Origin: CAZOOK01 sp964581385
GTDB lineage: Bacteria; Pseudomonadota; Gammaproteobacteria; Nevskiales; Nevskiaceae
Assembly (NCBI GenBank): GCA_964581385.1
Contig: CAZOOK010000007.1
Location: 1-64,000, forward strand
Direction of reading: 5' to 3'
Length of the DNA stretch: 64,000 nt
The number at the start of each line of letters is the position of its first letter. The stretch's first letter is position 1. The translations under genes were made by a program, and so were the position numbers. Below are positions 26,796 through 36,082 of this stretch, one piece after another. The notes below the pieces were generated by a model. The model worked only from the letters and a program-made list of their open reading frames with translations. It was not told the origin of the DNA and ran no database searches.

Positions 26796-29393
26796 CTAGC
26801 GGACGTAGCGCATACCTACAGTCGCCGGCATGAACTCGGCTTCCGTCATCGGAATACCGTAGCGCGGGGGCAGATCCTCGGCGAGCAGACGCGTTGCGAA
26901 GTAGCGGCCGTCGTCAAGGTCATAGGTGACAACCGGCGCACAGTTAGCGGACTGCAGGTCGTAATCCGGTAGCAAATGCCCTTCCTGGAAGCGCCAGAGC
27001 GTCCCATCACTCTTGTAATTTTCGACGAGCACGATATTCCAGCTGTCCTCGTCGATGTAAAAAACGCGCTTGCCGAAACGGTGCTCCTTGCCCTCCCGCA
27101 GCGTGGCCTCGACCATCCAAACTCGATGCAGTTCGTAGCGCAGGGGCGCCTGATTGAAGTGCTTCGGCGTCAGCAGCAGCGCGTAGGTGTAGCTGCCGTC
27201 GCTGACACGGTAATCGTTATAAGGCACGTACAATTCGCGCTTACCGACCAGCTTCCACACATAGCGGTCGAGCGGACCGTTGTACATATCGATCATATCG
27301 ACGAAATAAATTCCACTGGAACCCGCGACCGGCTGGTCGTAGCCGACCGGTGGAATGCGCATCAGCTTGCGCAAGCTTTGGATCACCAGCCAGACACCGC
27401 GCTGATCTTTGTGCTGATCCGCGGTCTCGTGAACCAGCACCCAGAACGGTCCATTGAGCCCTTTGGAGAAACCCACCAGGATGTATAAAAGAATGTTGTG
27501 AGTGGCGATATCGATCGGATCGCGCAAATTGGCGTAGCGGTAGTAGATGCGATCCGTTTCCCTCGTCATGTCGCGCATACCGTTCGGCCACTCGACCGCT
27601 TCGGTGGATTGGATTTCCGCAGTGTCGCCGCGATAGCGCAAACGATGGTTCCACATCACCTCGGCGCCGGTCTGCGGTTGCGGGAACGGAAATCCGAGAC
27701 GAGCATCCGCGATCGAATCCGTTCCGACCGTTTTCGCCTTCCCCACATTGGCTTGCGTAGCGGCCTCGATTGCTTGCGGATAGACGACCGTGCGTCGTGT
27801 CGCGTACACCGGCATCGTGTAATCCGGATACTTTGTCAGCAGCGCCTTGTGTCCGTCCGCAAGCCGCGATGCATATTGCGCGGCATTGGCGGCATCGATC
27901 GTGAACAGCGGTTTGTCGTCCGGGAATGGATCCACGAGGTGACCGCCGGACTTGTAGGTCGCCGGCCACTGGCTGCGGCTGAGACCGCCGGTCCAGGGCG
28001 GAATCGTGCCGTCGCGGTTGCCGGCCTGCTCGGCACCGATCGCGGTCTGACCGGCATTGCCGGCGACCACACTGGGCACCGCGGCGGTCGGCGGCGGCCG
28101 TGAACCACTGTCCATCGCGTCAGACAGCGTCACTGGCGCTGCCGTCGCCAATCCGCCTGCGAGCGTCGGCGCGGAATCGTCACGCGCGTGCTGACGGCTC
28201 GCGGCGAGCAAGGCCTGTTCGCGCGCCTGCCCGGATTCGAGATATTTCACCCACTGCGCGGACAGATCATGGCTTTGCGGATAATTTCCAGCATCGCGGA
28301 ACGCGCGCATGGCACCGTCCACATCGGCCTGCTGATATAACGCCATGCCCAGCGCCAGGTATACGGGACCGGATTTTCCGCCAATGGCGATGCCTTGCGA
28401 AAACGCCCGCGCGGCTTCGCCATATTCCTCACGGTCAACGTGAAGCTGTCCCAGTTGCAGATAAAGTTCGCTGCTCGGCTGCGCATACAGGGCATCCTCG
28501 ATCGCTGGGATCGCCAATGACGACTCGCGCGCACGCACCCACAGTGCGGCGAGATCGCGTAAGTTTTCGGCGCTGCGTGGCAGCTGTCCGCCGTCGAGCC
28601 ATGTGCGCAGCAGCGAACCCGCCTCGAACGGCGCTCCGATCTGCGCAGTCAGCGACACCAGCTGCAGACGCTTGTCCGCGCTGTCGAGATACCCGAGCCG
28701 GCTCGCGACCTCCAGGGCCGCCTGCGCACGCTGCTTGTCGCCGGTTTTCCAGTACAGCGCCATCAGGCGGAACCAATCGTCGCGCGCGCTCGGCTGGTCG
28801 CGCACCACGGTTTCCAGCACCCGCGCGGCGGCGCGCTCATCGCCATCACCGACATAAGCGGCATAGAGCGCGTGCCGCCACGCGACGGCGGGCGCATGCG
28901 TGGCGGCGACGCCTTTCTGCAACGGTGGCAATGCATCGCGGTAACGCTTTGCCTGCACATAAGCCGCACCCAGGGCCACCAGTTGCTCCGGTGGCAGGTT
29001 TGGATTGCTGCGATATAGCGGCTCGATTGCAGCGATCACCGCTTTTGGATCGCCGTTACCGATGCGCAACTGCGTGAGATCGTTGCGCATCTGTTCCTCG
29101 GCAGGCTCTGACAGCGCGTGCAGCGCCAGCGCCTGCTGCAAATATCCTGCGGCGGCGCCATAGTCCTTGCGCTGGGCGGCGGACACGGCCATGTCGCGCA
29201 GCAGCATCGCTTTGGCATAAGGATCGCTTGTCGTTTGCAACTGCTTCTGCGCGTCCAGTGGCTGCGCGCGTGCCTGCGGTGGAGCGACGCGGACTTCGCT
29301 GTGATACTGGTCGGCGTATGTGAGATGCATACACAACAATCCCGGCAAAATACCGGCCCAGGCGTATCGCCGGACTCGATTTTTTCCGATCAC
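26796..29393 (-). CDS. TPR-DUF1329 fusion protein, last gene of the TonB2-type operon
   Basis: 865 residues with a signal sequence (WAGILPGLLCMHLTYADQ). Residues about 45-405 are tetratricopeptide-like helical repeats (AAGYLQQALALHALSEPAEE, VALGAAYVQAKRYRDALPP, LQLGQLHVDREEYGEAARA). Residues about 450-865 form a DUF1329 domain, a LolA/LolB-like fold, with WPATYKSGGHLVDPFPDDKP and FYIDEDSWNIVLVENYKSDG. In vibrio TonB2 clusters the last gene is a TPR protein; here it carries an extra DUF1329 domain that is usually a separate protein of about 450 residues. It overlaps tonB by 4 bases. Probably periplasmic or at the inner face of the outer membrane. Confidence 0.88.
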   Translation of the reverse strand: MIGKNRVRRYAWAGILPGLLCMHLTYADQYHSEVRVAPPQARAQPLDAQKQLQTTSDPYAKAMLLRDMAVSAAQRKDYGAAAGYLQQALALHALSEPAEEQMRNDLTQLRIGNGDPKAVIAAIEPLYRSNPNLPPEQLVALGAAYVQAKRYRDALPPLQKGVAATHAPAVAWRHALYAAYVGDGDERAAARVLETVVRDQPSARDDWFRLMALYWKTGDKQRAQAALEVASRLGYLDSADKRLQLVSLTAQIGAPFEAGSLLRTWLDGGQLPRSAENLRDLAALWVRARESSLAIPAIEDALYAQPSSELYLQLGQLHVDREEYGEAARAFSQGIAIGGKSGPVYLALGMALYQQADVDGAMRAFRDAGNYPQSHDLSAQWVKYLESGQAREQALLAASRQHARDDSAPTLAGGLATAAPVTLSDAMDSGSRPPPTAAVPSVVAGNAGQTAIGAEQAGNRDGTIPPWTGGLSRSQWPATYKSGGHLVDPFPDDKPLFTIDAANAAQYASRLADGHKALLTKYPDYTMPVYATRRTVVYPQAIEAATQANVGKAKTVGTDSIADARLGFPFPQPQTGAEVMWNHRLRYRGDTAEIQSTEAVEWPNGMRDMTRETDRIYYRYANLRDPIDIATHNILLYILVGFSKGLNGPFWVLVHETADQHKDQRGVWLVIQSLRKLMRIPPVGYDQPVAGSSGIYFVDMIDMYNGPLDRYVWKLVGKRELYVPYNDYRVSDGSYTYALLLTPKHFNQAPLRYELHRVWMVEATLREGKEHRFGKRVFYIDEDSWNIVLVENYKSDGTLWRFQEGHLLPDYDLQSANCAPVVTYDLDDGRYFATRLLAEDLPPRYGIPMTEAEFMPATVGMRYVR

Positions 29394-30142
29394 TGTGTGC
29401 GCCAGTTGTATTTGCAGTCTTCGGGATCCATCGGCACACGCTGCTTGACTTCGCGCATTTGTGAGGATTCGTCGTAGATCCAGTTGGAGATACTCTCGAT
29501 CGCCGCTGCTTCGTAAACACCGCGCGGCTGCGCGTCGATGATCCTGACGTTAGTCACATGACCATTCGGCATCACGATGAAAACCGCCTCGACCCAGCCC
29601 TTGATGTTCTTCTTGCAAGCCCATTCCGGCATCTGCGGCCGCGCAGTCGAAATCGGCAGCAAATCCTTGCCGACAAAATCCTCGCCGGCAGCATAGCCGC
29701 CATTCCCTGATCCATTGCCGCTGCCGGAACCGCCGCGACCGGCGAAACCACCGAAGACACCGGACTGACCGAGGCCCAATCCCGCTCCGATCGCGACCGG
29801 CGTGCCCACCGCCGTGGCCTCAATGGTGGCCGGCTCGATCGCGATGGTGGACGCCGGCATGCCGGGAAGATCGGCGCGCGCCAGTGAAGGCGGCGCAGCC
29901 GGCGGCGTGGCCGGTGGAACCGCTGGCGGCGGCGTCTCGGGATCGGTTCTGCGATCGAGTGTCGCCATTCGTACGCCATCGACGACGTCGCGTGCAGCCG
30001 GCGGCGCAGTAGGCGCCCGGATCATCCACTGCATCATCAATAGGCTCAGCCAGACGATCGCAATCGCTGCGACCATGGCGTAGAGCCAGCGCGACATACT
30101 CGACATTCCGGGTCCGACCTTCGCGGAATTCGCCGCGCGCAT
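29390..30142 (-). CDS. TonB-family energy transducer
   Basis: 250 residues: an N-terminal membrane anchor (LYAMVAAIAIVWLSLLMMQWM), a Pro/Ala-rich periplasmic spacer (TPPPAVPPATPPAAPP), a Gly-rich stretch, and a C-terminal TonB domain (GWVEAVFIVMPNGHVTNVRI, AAIESISNWIYD). It delivers proton-motive energy from ExbB/ExbD to outer-membrane receptors, probably including the two encoded downstream. Its ATG directly abuts the exbD stop codon; an in-frame ATG at 30106 is an alternative. Confidence 0.92.
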   Translation of the reverse strand: MRAANSAKVGPGMSSMSRWLYAMVAAIAIVWLSLLMMQWMIRAPTAPPAARDVVDGVRMATLDRRTDPETPPPAVPPATPPAAPPSLARADLPGMPASTIAIEPATIEATAVGTPVAIGAGLGLGQSGVFGGFAGRGGSGSGNGSGNGGYAAGEDFVGKDLLPISTARPQMPEWACKKNIKGWVEAVFIVMPNGHVTNVRIIDAQPRGVYEAAAIESISNWIYDESSQMREVKQRVPMDPEDCKYNWRTQ

Positions 30143-30556
30143 CTAGGGCTGCGTCGACGGCATCGCCGCGATGGCAACGTCGTCGACACCGGCCAGCTTG
30201 GCCTGATCCATGGCCTGCACGACCAGACCGGCGCGGGCATCCCTGTCAGCCTGGATCACGACCGGCGCCTGCGGCTTCTGGCTGCGCAGACGTTCCAAGG
30301 TCGCGCGCAGCAGGCGGATATCGACGTGCTGGCGATCGACGACAATATCGCCCTGCGCGGAAATCGCGACAAAGATGCTGCTGTTATCGACCTTGACCGC
30401 AGTCTTCGCGCTTGGCCGGTTGACCTTGATGCCCGATTCGGTGACGAATGCGGTGCTGATGATGAAAAAGATCAGCAGATTGAGGAAAAAATCGAGCATC
30501 GGCGCCAGGTCGATATGCACTTCCTCCTGCTGATGCGCATGGCGGCGGATTTTCAT
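30143..30556 (-). CDS. exbD: ExbD/TolR-family proton-channel subunit
   Basis: 137 residues from the ATG at 30556. One transmembrane helix with the essential Asp is seen in VHIDLAPMLDFFLNLLIFFI, followed by the periplasmic domain ending in VVIQADRDARAGLVVQAMDQAK. The longer frame to 30616 begins inside exbB and was rejected; the chosen start has a GGAA Shine-Dalgarno. Part of the operon DUF3450-exbB, exbB, exbD, tonB, TPR. Confidence 0.92.
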   Translation of the reverse strand: MKIRRHAHQQEEVHIDLAPMLDFFLNLLIFFIISTAFVTESGIKVNRPSAKTAVKVDNSSIFVAISAQGDIVVDRQHVDIRLLRATLERLRSQKPQAPVVIQADRDARAGLVVQAMDQAKLAGVDDVAIAAMPSTQP

Positions 30557-30560
30557 GAGC

Positions 30561-31124
30561 TCATTCCGGCAGCAGCAGATCCGGCAACCGTTCGGAGGCT
30601 GCGCGCACGCGCGCACCGAGCTGTACCGAGAAGAACAAACCGAACAGGCTGACGACCAGACCGGCCAGCGTCGCGATCATCGCGTGCGACACGCCGTAGG
30701 CCATCGCACGCACGTCAGCCTGGCCGGCCGCGGTCATCGCATCGAACACTTCGAGCATACCGGTGACGGTGCCAAGCAAACCCAGCAGCGGCGCCAACGG
30801 CACCATCACGCGAATCAGCGGCAGCGGCGCACTCAGACCGATTTTCAATTCCGAGATCAATTGCTCGCGGATGCGGCGTGCGATCCACGACGAGCGTTCC
30901 GGTCGTGCCGCCCATTGCGCAAGCCGCCGGTTGAGTTCAAGCCGATGGACTCGCCAGAGATACCAGTAGCGTTCGAGAATCAGCGTCCACATCACCAACG
31001 CCGCGAGCACGATCCACTTCAGCACCCAGCCGCCGAGATGCAGGAAATCGTCCGCCGACTCGAACGGTGCGACGAACGACTCAGCGAAGCTGGCGGCAAC
31101 CGCATTCCAGAAATCAACGGCCAT
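30561..31124 (-). CDS. exbB: ExbB/TolQ/MotA-family proton channel (small ExbB)
   Basis: 187 residues from the ATG at 31124, which overlaps the large ExbB-like gene by 11 bases. It has three transmembrane segments, first WVLKWIVLAALVMWTLILE, then the conserved MVPLAPLLGLLGTVTGMLEV and AMIATLAGLVVSLFGLFF. This corresponds to ExbB2 of TonB2 clusters; the fusion protein upstream would be TtpC. Confidence 0.92.
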   Translation of the reverse strand: MAVDFWNAVAASFAESFVAPFESADDFLHLGGWVLKWIVLAALVMWTLILERYWYLWRVHRLELNRRLAQWAARPERSSWIARRIREQLISELKIGLSAPLPLIRVMVPLAPLLGLLGTVTGMLEVFDAMTAAGQADVRAMAYGVSHAMIATLAGLVVSLFGLFFSVQLGARVRAASERLPDLLLPE

Positions 31125-33279
31125 GCTGACGCGCCATTTGCTGTTCGAGTCGCCGCGCGAGCAGGCCTGCGCTTTGTTCATCGAGGATCTGCACGAGCAC
31201 GCGCGAGCGCGCCGCGAGCACGCTGTTGATGAACAGAATCGGGATCGCAATCAGCAAACCGAGCACTGTGCTGATCATTGCCTGCGAGATGCCGCCGGCC
31301 ATCACCTTCGGGTCACCGGCACCGATCTCGGTGATGACCTGGAAGGTGATGATCATGCCGGTGACGGTGCCAAGCAGACCGAGCAGCGGGCCAGCAGCGA
31401 CGACCATACGCAGGAATGGCTGGAAGCGTTCGAGTTTCGGCGTCTCGCGCAATACGGCCTCGGAGATGCGAGTTTCCAGCACTTCCGGATCGTGCGCGGC
31501 GGTGTCGTCGCGCAGGCAGGACAGTACGCGGCCGAGTGGATTGTCAGAGGAAGGTCTGTCGATATCGCGCAGCTGGCGTTCGATGCGACCGCCGACGGAA
31601 AACAGATAAACGAGCTGGAACAGCGCCAGCGCGGTGCCGATCACGCCGACGGCGATGATGGTGTAGCCGACCACTCCGCCCTGCCCGATCCGTTCGCCGA
31701 GCGTCGGTCGCTGTGCAGCGAGCCGCAGCAGGTTGCCCCGCATTGGATCGACCGGCAGCGGCGCCCAGCCGCTCTCAGCGACTGCAAAATCTTTCGCGAG
31801 TCCGGTATCAAATGTCTGCCGTTCCGCTACCTGCAGATGGCCGCCGGCCTGCGCAAGCAGATAACGGCCGTCCGCGAACGCGATGAACGGACCGGCACGG
31901 ATCACGCGCATGCGACGCGACTGGCCATCGATATCGATGACATCGGCATCGAAAGCCGCCACCTTGCCGTTTTCGGTCATCTCCTGTTGCAATGCGTACC
32001 AAAACGATTCGAGCTGGTGCGGACTCGGCAAGGTATTTGGATCGGCCAGCGCGTCGAGCAGTTTCAGCCGTTCCGGAAACTGCGCGCTGACATAGGATTC
32101 GGCAACCTCGTTGCGGAACTGGCTCGCCGCCTCGCGCACTGCCGCGTACACCTGGCCGAGGTCGCCGACGCGCGACTGCAATTGGCTCCTGAGATCGGTG
32201 ATCGCTTTCTGGTTCGATTCGTAGCGTGCACGGATTGAATCGGCCTTCGCCTGTGCCGCCCGCTGCCCGGCTTCCGCTTGCGCGAGCTGCGACTGCTGGC
32301 TATCGCGATTTTTGAGAAAGCGCTGCTCGCGCTCCTGATTGATGTGCGCGTCCTGCTGTGCGGAATCGCGAATCTGACGCAGAAGCGCATCGAGATCCTG
32401 CGTCGCGGGCGCTGCCGCATGCGCGGCCGGCACGAGCGTGGTCATGATTTCCGTCAGGCTTGACCACAGCATCGAAACCTCACGGGCCGGCAGGGCACCA
32501 GTTTGAAGCCCACTACTTTTGGCAAGTGCCGGCACCGGCAACGTCAGCACTTCCGGCGCCGCTGTTTCGCTGGCGATCTTCAGTCCCTCCCGGATCGCAC
32601 TACGATAACGGCTTTCGAGCGGCAGCCATTGTTTGGACTCTGGGTCCCAGCGGCCGGCAGCACGGCCATCGAGCGCGAGGTAATAAAGCGCGACGCGGCC
32701 GAGATGCAAAATATCGACTACTTTCTGTGCGTCACCCAGCGTTACCTGCATGCGCTCGACGCCGAGCCGGTGACCATAACCGGCTTCGACACGATACGCT
32801 TCCAGAATTCGCCGGAATTTTTCCGCCTGCGGGGTCTCGGCATCCGCGATCACGCGGCGCAGGCTGGCGATTCGCTCGCGCCGCTCCTGTTGCAGAAACG
32901 GCAAATCAAGCGACACGAATTTATCGAGGCTGTCGAGCATGCGCAGCATCAGCGGGGTAACGTCGCGCGAGCCGCTGTTGAACTGTTGCAACTGCGATTG
33001 CAGCGCATTGCGGTCCGCGTCCTGTGTCGCCAGCAGCGGCTCGATCTGCTGTGAATAAACAGTAAGCTGCTGCGCCTGCCATAACGCCGCGCGGTAACGC
33101 TCCAGCAACGCGCGCGTCTGGTCATCGAGTTGATCAACATGCTGCTGCGCAGTAATCGCCGTGCGGTTGTTCTGTACCGTCGCGTCGATCGCCGGCGATC
33201 CGGCATCTTCCTGCGCCTGTGCGGTGCTCAATACACCCATCGCTCCGGCAACAAGCATTATGCGGAAAATCCGATTCAT
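31114..33279 (-). CDS. DUF3450-ExbB (TtpC-like) fusion protein
   Basis: 721 residues from the ATG at 33279. A signal peptide (FRIMLVAGAMGVLSTAQAQ) starts a coiled-coil DUF3450 domain (about 25-255, with YGHRLGVERM, VDILHLGRVALYYLALDG and WDPESKQWLPLE). A second signal-like stretch (MLWSSLTEIMTTLVPAAHAA, about 270-289) precedes a second coiled-coil periplasmic region (290-490) and a C-terminal ExbB domain with AAGPLLGLLGTVTGMI. In vibrios DUF3450 and TtpC are separate adjacent genes; here they share one uninterrupted frame. First gene of the TonB2-type operon. Confidence 0.9.
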   Translation of the reverse strand: MNRIFRIMLVAGAMGVLSTAQAQEDAGSPAIDATVQNNRTAITAQQHVDQLDDQTRALLERYRAALWQAQQLTVYSQQIEPLLATQDADRNALQSQLQQFNSGSRDVTPLMLRMLDSLDKFVSLDLPFLQQERRERIASLRRVIADAETPQAEKFRRILEAYRVEAGYGHRLGVERMQVTLGDAQKVVDILHLGRVALYYLALDGRAAGRWDPESKQWLPLESRYRSAIREGLKIASETAAPEVLTLPVPALAKSSGLQTGALPAREVSMLWSSLTEIMTTLVPAAHAAAPATQDLDALLRQIRDSAQQDAHINQEREQRFLKNRDSQQSQLAQAEAGQRAAQAKADSIRARYESNQKAITDLRSQLQSRVGDLGQVYAAVREAASQFRNEVAESYVSAQFPERLKLLDALADPNTLPSPHQLESFWYALQQEMTENGKVAAFDADVIDIDGQSRRMRVIRAGPFIAFADGRYLLAQAGGHLQVAERQTFDTGLAKDFAVAESGWAPLPVDPMRGNLLRLAAQRPTLGERIGQGGVVGYTIIAVGVIGTALALFQLVYLFSVGGRIERQLRDIDRPSSDNPLGRVLSCLRDDTAAHDPEVLETRISEAVLRETPKLERFQPFLRMVVAAGPLLGLLGTVTGMIITFQVITEIGAGDPKVMAGGISQAMISTVLGLLIAIPILFINSVLAARSRVLVQILDEQSAGLLARRLEQQMARQHGR

Positions 33280-33647
33280 CGAATGCCTTGCCTGGAGCGT
33301 GTTATGCACTTTTTGATCGCCGCGACGGCGCCTGCACAGGCGCAGCGCGACACGCCGCGGCGTGTTAGCGCCCAGCGAGTGGCTCTCATCCGCATCGACA
33401 ATAAATCCGGCACGCTGAGTTCGACTCCTGAACAGGTTGCCGGGCGAGTTCAAAGCCCGCACTCCCCCTCCGACGTTCAATACTGTACGTCGTATTCTAT
33501 TGTCAAAACTGGAGTGGTCGAGTGGCCGCGGGGTGCGAAGAGAAATCTGTGCCGTCGCGGATCCGACGGGCAGTTCGCCGGGGGTGAATCGCTGCAACGG
33601 AGTGAGTGACAACAGGCCCTAATGCAGCGTAGCGTCTGAAGCGTTGC
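33280..33647. promoter_or_regulatory. Intergenic region upstream of the TonB2-type operon
   Basis: 368 bases without a convincing gene. The best minus-strand promoter candidate is TTGACA (33506-33501) with a 17-base spacer to GTATTG (33483-33478), about 200 bases from the fusion gene. The -10 match is poor. No Fur box was recognised. Confidence 0.35.
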
Positions 33648-35975
33648 TCAGAACACCGTGCCTACTTTTCCAACCTTGCTGGTTTGATTCGTGATCCAGT
33701 TCGGAATATCAGCTGCCGGCATCGGGCGCGCATACAGGTAGCCTTGCGCTTCATCGCAGGAAAGATCGTGCAGTAGCCGTGAGTGCGCCTCGGTTTCGAC
33801 ACCCTCGGCGATCACGGTCAGCTTGAGTCCGTGCCCGAGACTGATAATCGCCTGAACGATCATCTGATCGCCTTCGCGCACCAGGAGATTCCTGATGAAC
33901 GACTGATCGATCTTGAGTTTGTGCGCCGGGAACCGGTTCAGGTAGGCCAGATTGGAGTATCCGGTGCCGAAATCGTCGATGGACAGTTTGACACCCATGT
34001 CCTTCAGCGTCTGGAACTGCGCGAGCGTCGTTTCCGCATCGTCCAACAACAGGCTTTCGGTCAGCTCCAGTTCGAGATTTCCGGCCGGCAGCCCGGTCTC
34101 AGCAAGCGCACGCTTGACATCATCGACGATCGCTCCGCCACGCAATTGCGGCGCCGACAGGTTGACCGCAATCGTTACGTCGGCAACGCCGGCATCAATC
34201 CAGGCGCGGTTCTGACGGCAGGCGGTACGCATTACCCAGGCACCGATCTCGACGATGAGTCCGCTGCTTTCCGCGATCGGGATGAACTTCGCCGGAGAAA
34301 TGTTGCCGAGCTGCGGATGACGCCAGCGCAACAACGCCTCCATGCCGATCACGGCACCGGTTCCCATGTTGATCTGCGGCTGATAGTGCAGATCGAGTTC
34401 GTTGCGCGAGATCGCTTCGCGGAGCGCACTCTCCAGCACCAATCGCTCGGTGGCGTCGGCACTCATTTCGGGAGCGAAGAAGAAATATCTTCCGCGGCCA
34501 TGCTCTTTCGCACGGCGTGCAGCGACATCGGCATTGCTTATCAGCGAGTTGAGATCCTCGCCATCGGCCGGAAACATGGAGATGCCCGTGGTCACGCCGA
34601 CGGACAGGCTGCGACCTTCCAGTTCGAACGGCTGCGCAAGCGTTGTCTGGATTCTTTTCGCCATCAATTCGGCACCACTCTTGTCGGTCTCGATCAGCAC
34701 GAGCACGAACTCATCGGCGCTCCAGCGCGCAATGGTATCGCCGCTGCGCACGATCCCTTTCAAGCGATCCGCGACCATTTCCAGCAAACGGTCACCCACC
34801 ATATGCCCAAGTGAGTCGTTGACGTTCTTGAAGTGATCGATATCGATGTAGAACACCGCCAATTGCTTGCTCATGCGATGGCAGAAAGCGGTCGCGGCCT
34901 TGCCGCGATCCGCAAGCAGGCTGCGGTTCGGCAGGCGGGTCACGGAATCGTAATAAGCGAGGTTGTGTATCTGCTCCTCGGCCTGTTTGCGATCGGAAAT
35001 ATCGCTGCCGACACCGACGTACGCCGTGGTCGCCGAGGCTTCGTCGTACACCGCTGATATCGACAGTTTCTCGGCGAAGAGGGTGCCATCCTTGCGCCTG
35101 TTCCACAGCTCGCCCTCCCAGTGCCCCTTCGCCTTGAGCACGTTCCGTATTTCCTCGTAGAACTTGTTGTCGTAGCGTCCCGATCGCAGAAAGTGCGCGG
35201 TGCGTCCCAGCGCTTCGGCTTCGGTATAGCCGGTCATCTCGGTAAATACCTTGTTGACAGCGACGATATGTCCCTTCGCGTCAGCCATGACAATGCTGTC
35301 GCGCGTGGCTTCGAACGCCTGTGCCGCGAGCTGCAATTGCCGCTGGGCGCGACGGTGATCGGTCATATCCTGAACGAGCACCATGCGGGCGGATCTGCCG
35401 CGGAACATCAGTGTCTGGCTGACGATCTCCACCTCGATCGTCGAACCGTCCTTCTTGATATGACGCCAAGGTTCGGAGAGCGCCGGCCAAGGCTCGCTTG
35501 CTGAAAGCCGGTAGAGCAACCTGGGCACATCGTCCGGCGGTCGTATGTCTTTGACGGTCATCGCCAGAAATTCTTCGCGGCTATAACCATAATGCTTGAT
35601 CGCCGCGTCATTGACTGCCAGAAAAGCGAACGTTTCCATGTCGAACACCCACATCGGAAGTGGGTTCGCGGCGAACAGAAATCGATACTCGCGTTCATTC
35701 TCTTCGAGACGCTCGCCCGCGACGATCAGGCGTTTGTGCGATCGCTGCACCATGACGAACAACAGAACCGCCGTAACCACGACGAAAGCCAAGCCCTTCC
35801 CTTGCTCGGCATACGCAAAACCAGCGCGGCTCTGAAACAGATGCCAGGTACTCAGATCGGACAGCATGATCCATGCACCGGCGATGAACGCATAAGAAAC
35901 AGCAACCCTGAGCGCGGTTGCGCAATCGGGGCTGAACAATTTCCTGGCGTTTCTGAACTGCGGGATCGACGACAC
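33648..35975 (-). CDS. Membrane PAS-PAS-GGDEF-EAL protein, probable cyclic-di-GMP phosphodiesterase
   Basis: 775 residues: two N-terminal transmembrane helices (VAVSYAFIAGAWIMLSDLS, LAFVVVTAVLLFVMVQ), two PAS domains (about 95-210 and 220-340), a GGDEF domain (345-505) and an EAL domain (515-770). The cyclase signature is degenerate (WSADEF instead of GGDEF), so this half is probably inactive or GTP-sensing. The EAL half keeps GMEALLRW, ELTESLLLDD, IDDFGTGYSNLAY and AEGVET. It lies upstream of the TonB2 operon on the same strand, separated by 368 bases. Confidence 0.92.
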   Translation of the reverse strand: MSSIPQFRNARKLFSPDCATALRVAVSYAFIAGAWIMLSDLSTWHLFQSRAGFAYAEQGKGLAFVVVTAVLLFVMVQRSHKRLIVAGERLEENEREYRFLFAANPLPMWVFDMETFAFLAVNDAAIKHYGYSREEFLAMTVKDIRPPDDVPRLLYRLSASEPWPALSEPWRHIKKDGSTIEVEIVSQTLMFRGRSARMVLVQDMTDHRRAQRQLQLAAQAFEATRDSIVMADAKGHIVAVNKVFTEMTGYTEAEALGRTAHFLRSGRYDNKFYEEIRNVLKAKGHWEGELWNRRKDGTLFAEKLSISAVYDEASATTAYVGVGSDISDRKQAEEQIHNLAYYDSVTRLPNRSLLADRGKAATAFCHRMSKQLAVFYIDIDHFKNVNDSLGHMVGDRLLEMVADRLKGIVRSGDTIARWSADEFVLVLIETDKSGAELMAKRIQTTLAQPFELEGRSLSVGVTTGISMFPADGEDLNSLISNADVAARRAKEHGRGRYFFFAPEMSADATERLVLESALREAISRNELDLHYQPQINMGTGAVIGMEALLRWRHPQLGNISPAKFIPIAESSGLIVEIGAWVMRTACRQNRAWIDAGVADVTIAVNLSAPQLRGGAIVDDVKRALAETGLPAGNLELELTESLLLDDAETTLAQFQTLKDMGVKLSIDDFGTGYSNLAYLNRFPAHKLKIDQSFIRNLLVREGDQMIVQAIISLGHGLKLTVIAEGVETEAHSRLLHDLSCDEAQGYLYARPMPAADIPNWITNQTSKVGKVGTVF

Positions 35976-36082
35976 TCCCTATCTCCGAGTGACAGCAGTC
36001 TTGCAATCTATAAACTGCTTGACCGCTATCGGCTTCAAATGCCGAAAATTGAATCAGGTTGAATACCGCATCCTCCTGCGAA

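Noticed and set aside
31123..32238. 371-codon plus-strand frame
   Set aside because: Exactly antisense to the DUF3450-ExbB gene; amino-acid composition is that of a GC-rich shadow frame.
33501..33600. GGAGTGGTCGAGTGG, similar to a tRNA D-arm
   Set aside because: The following sequence does not form anticodon or T-arms.
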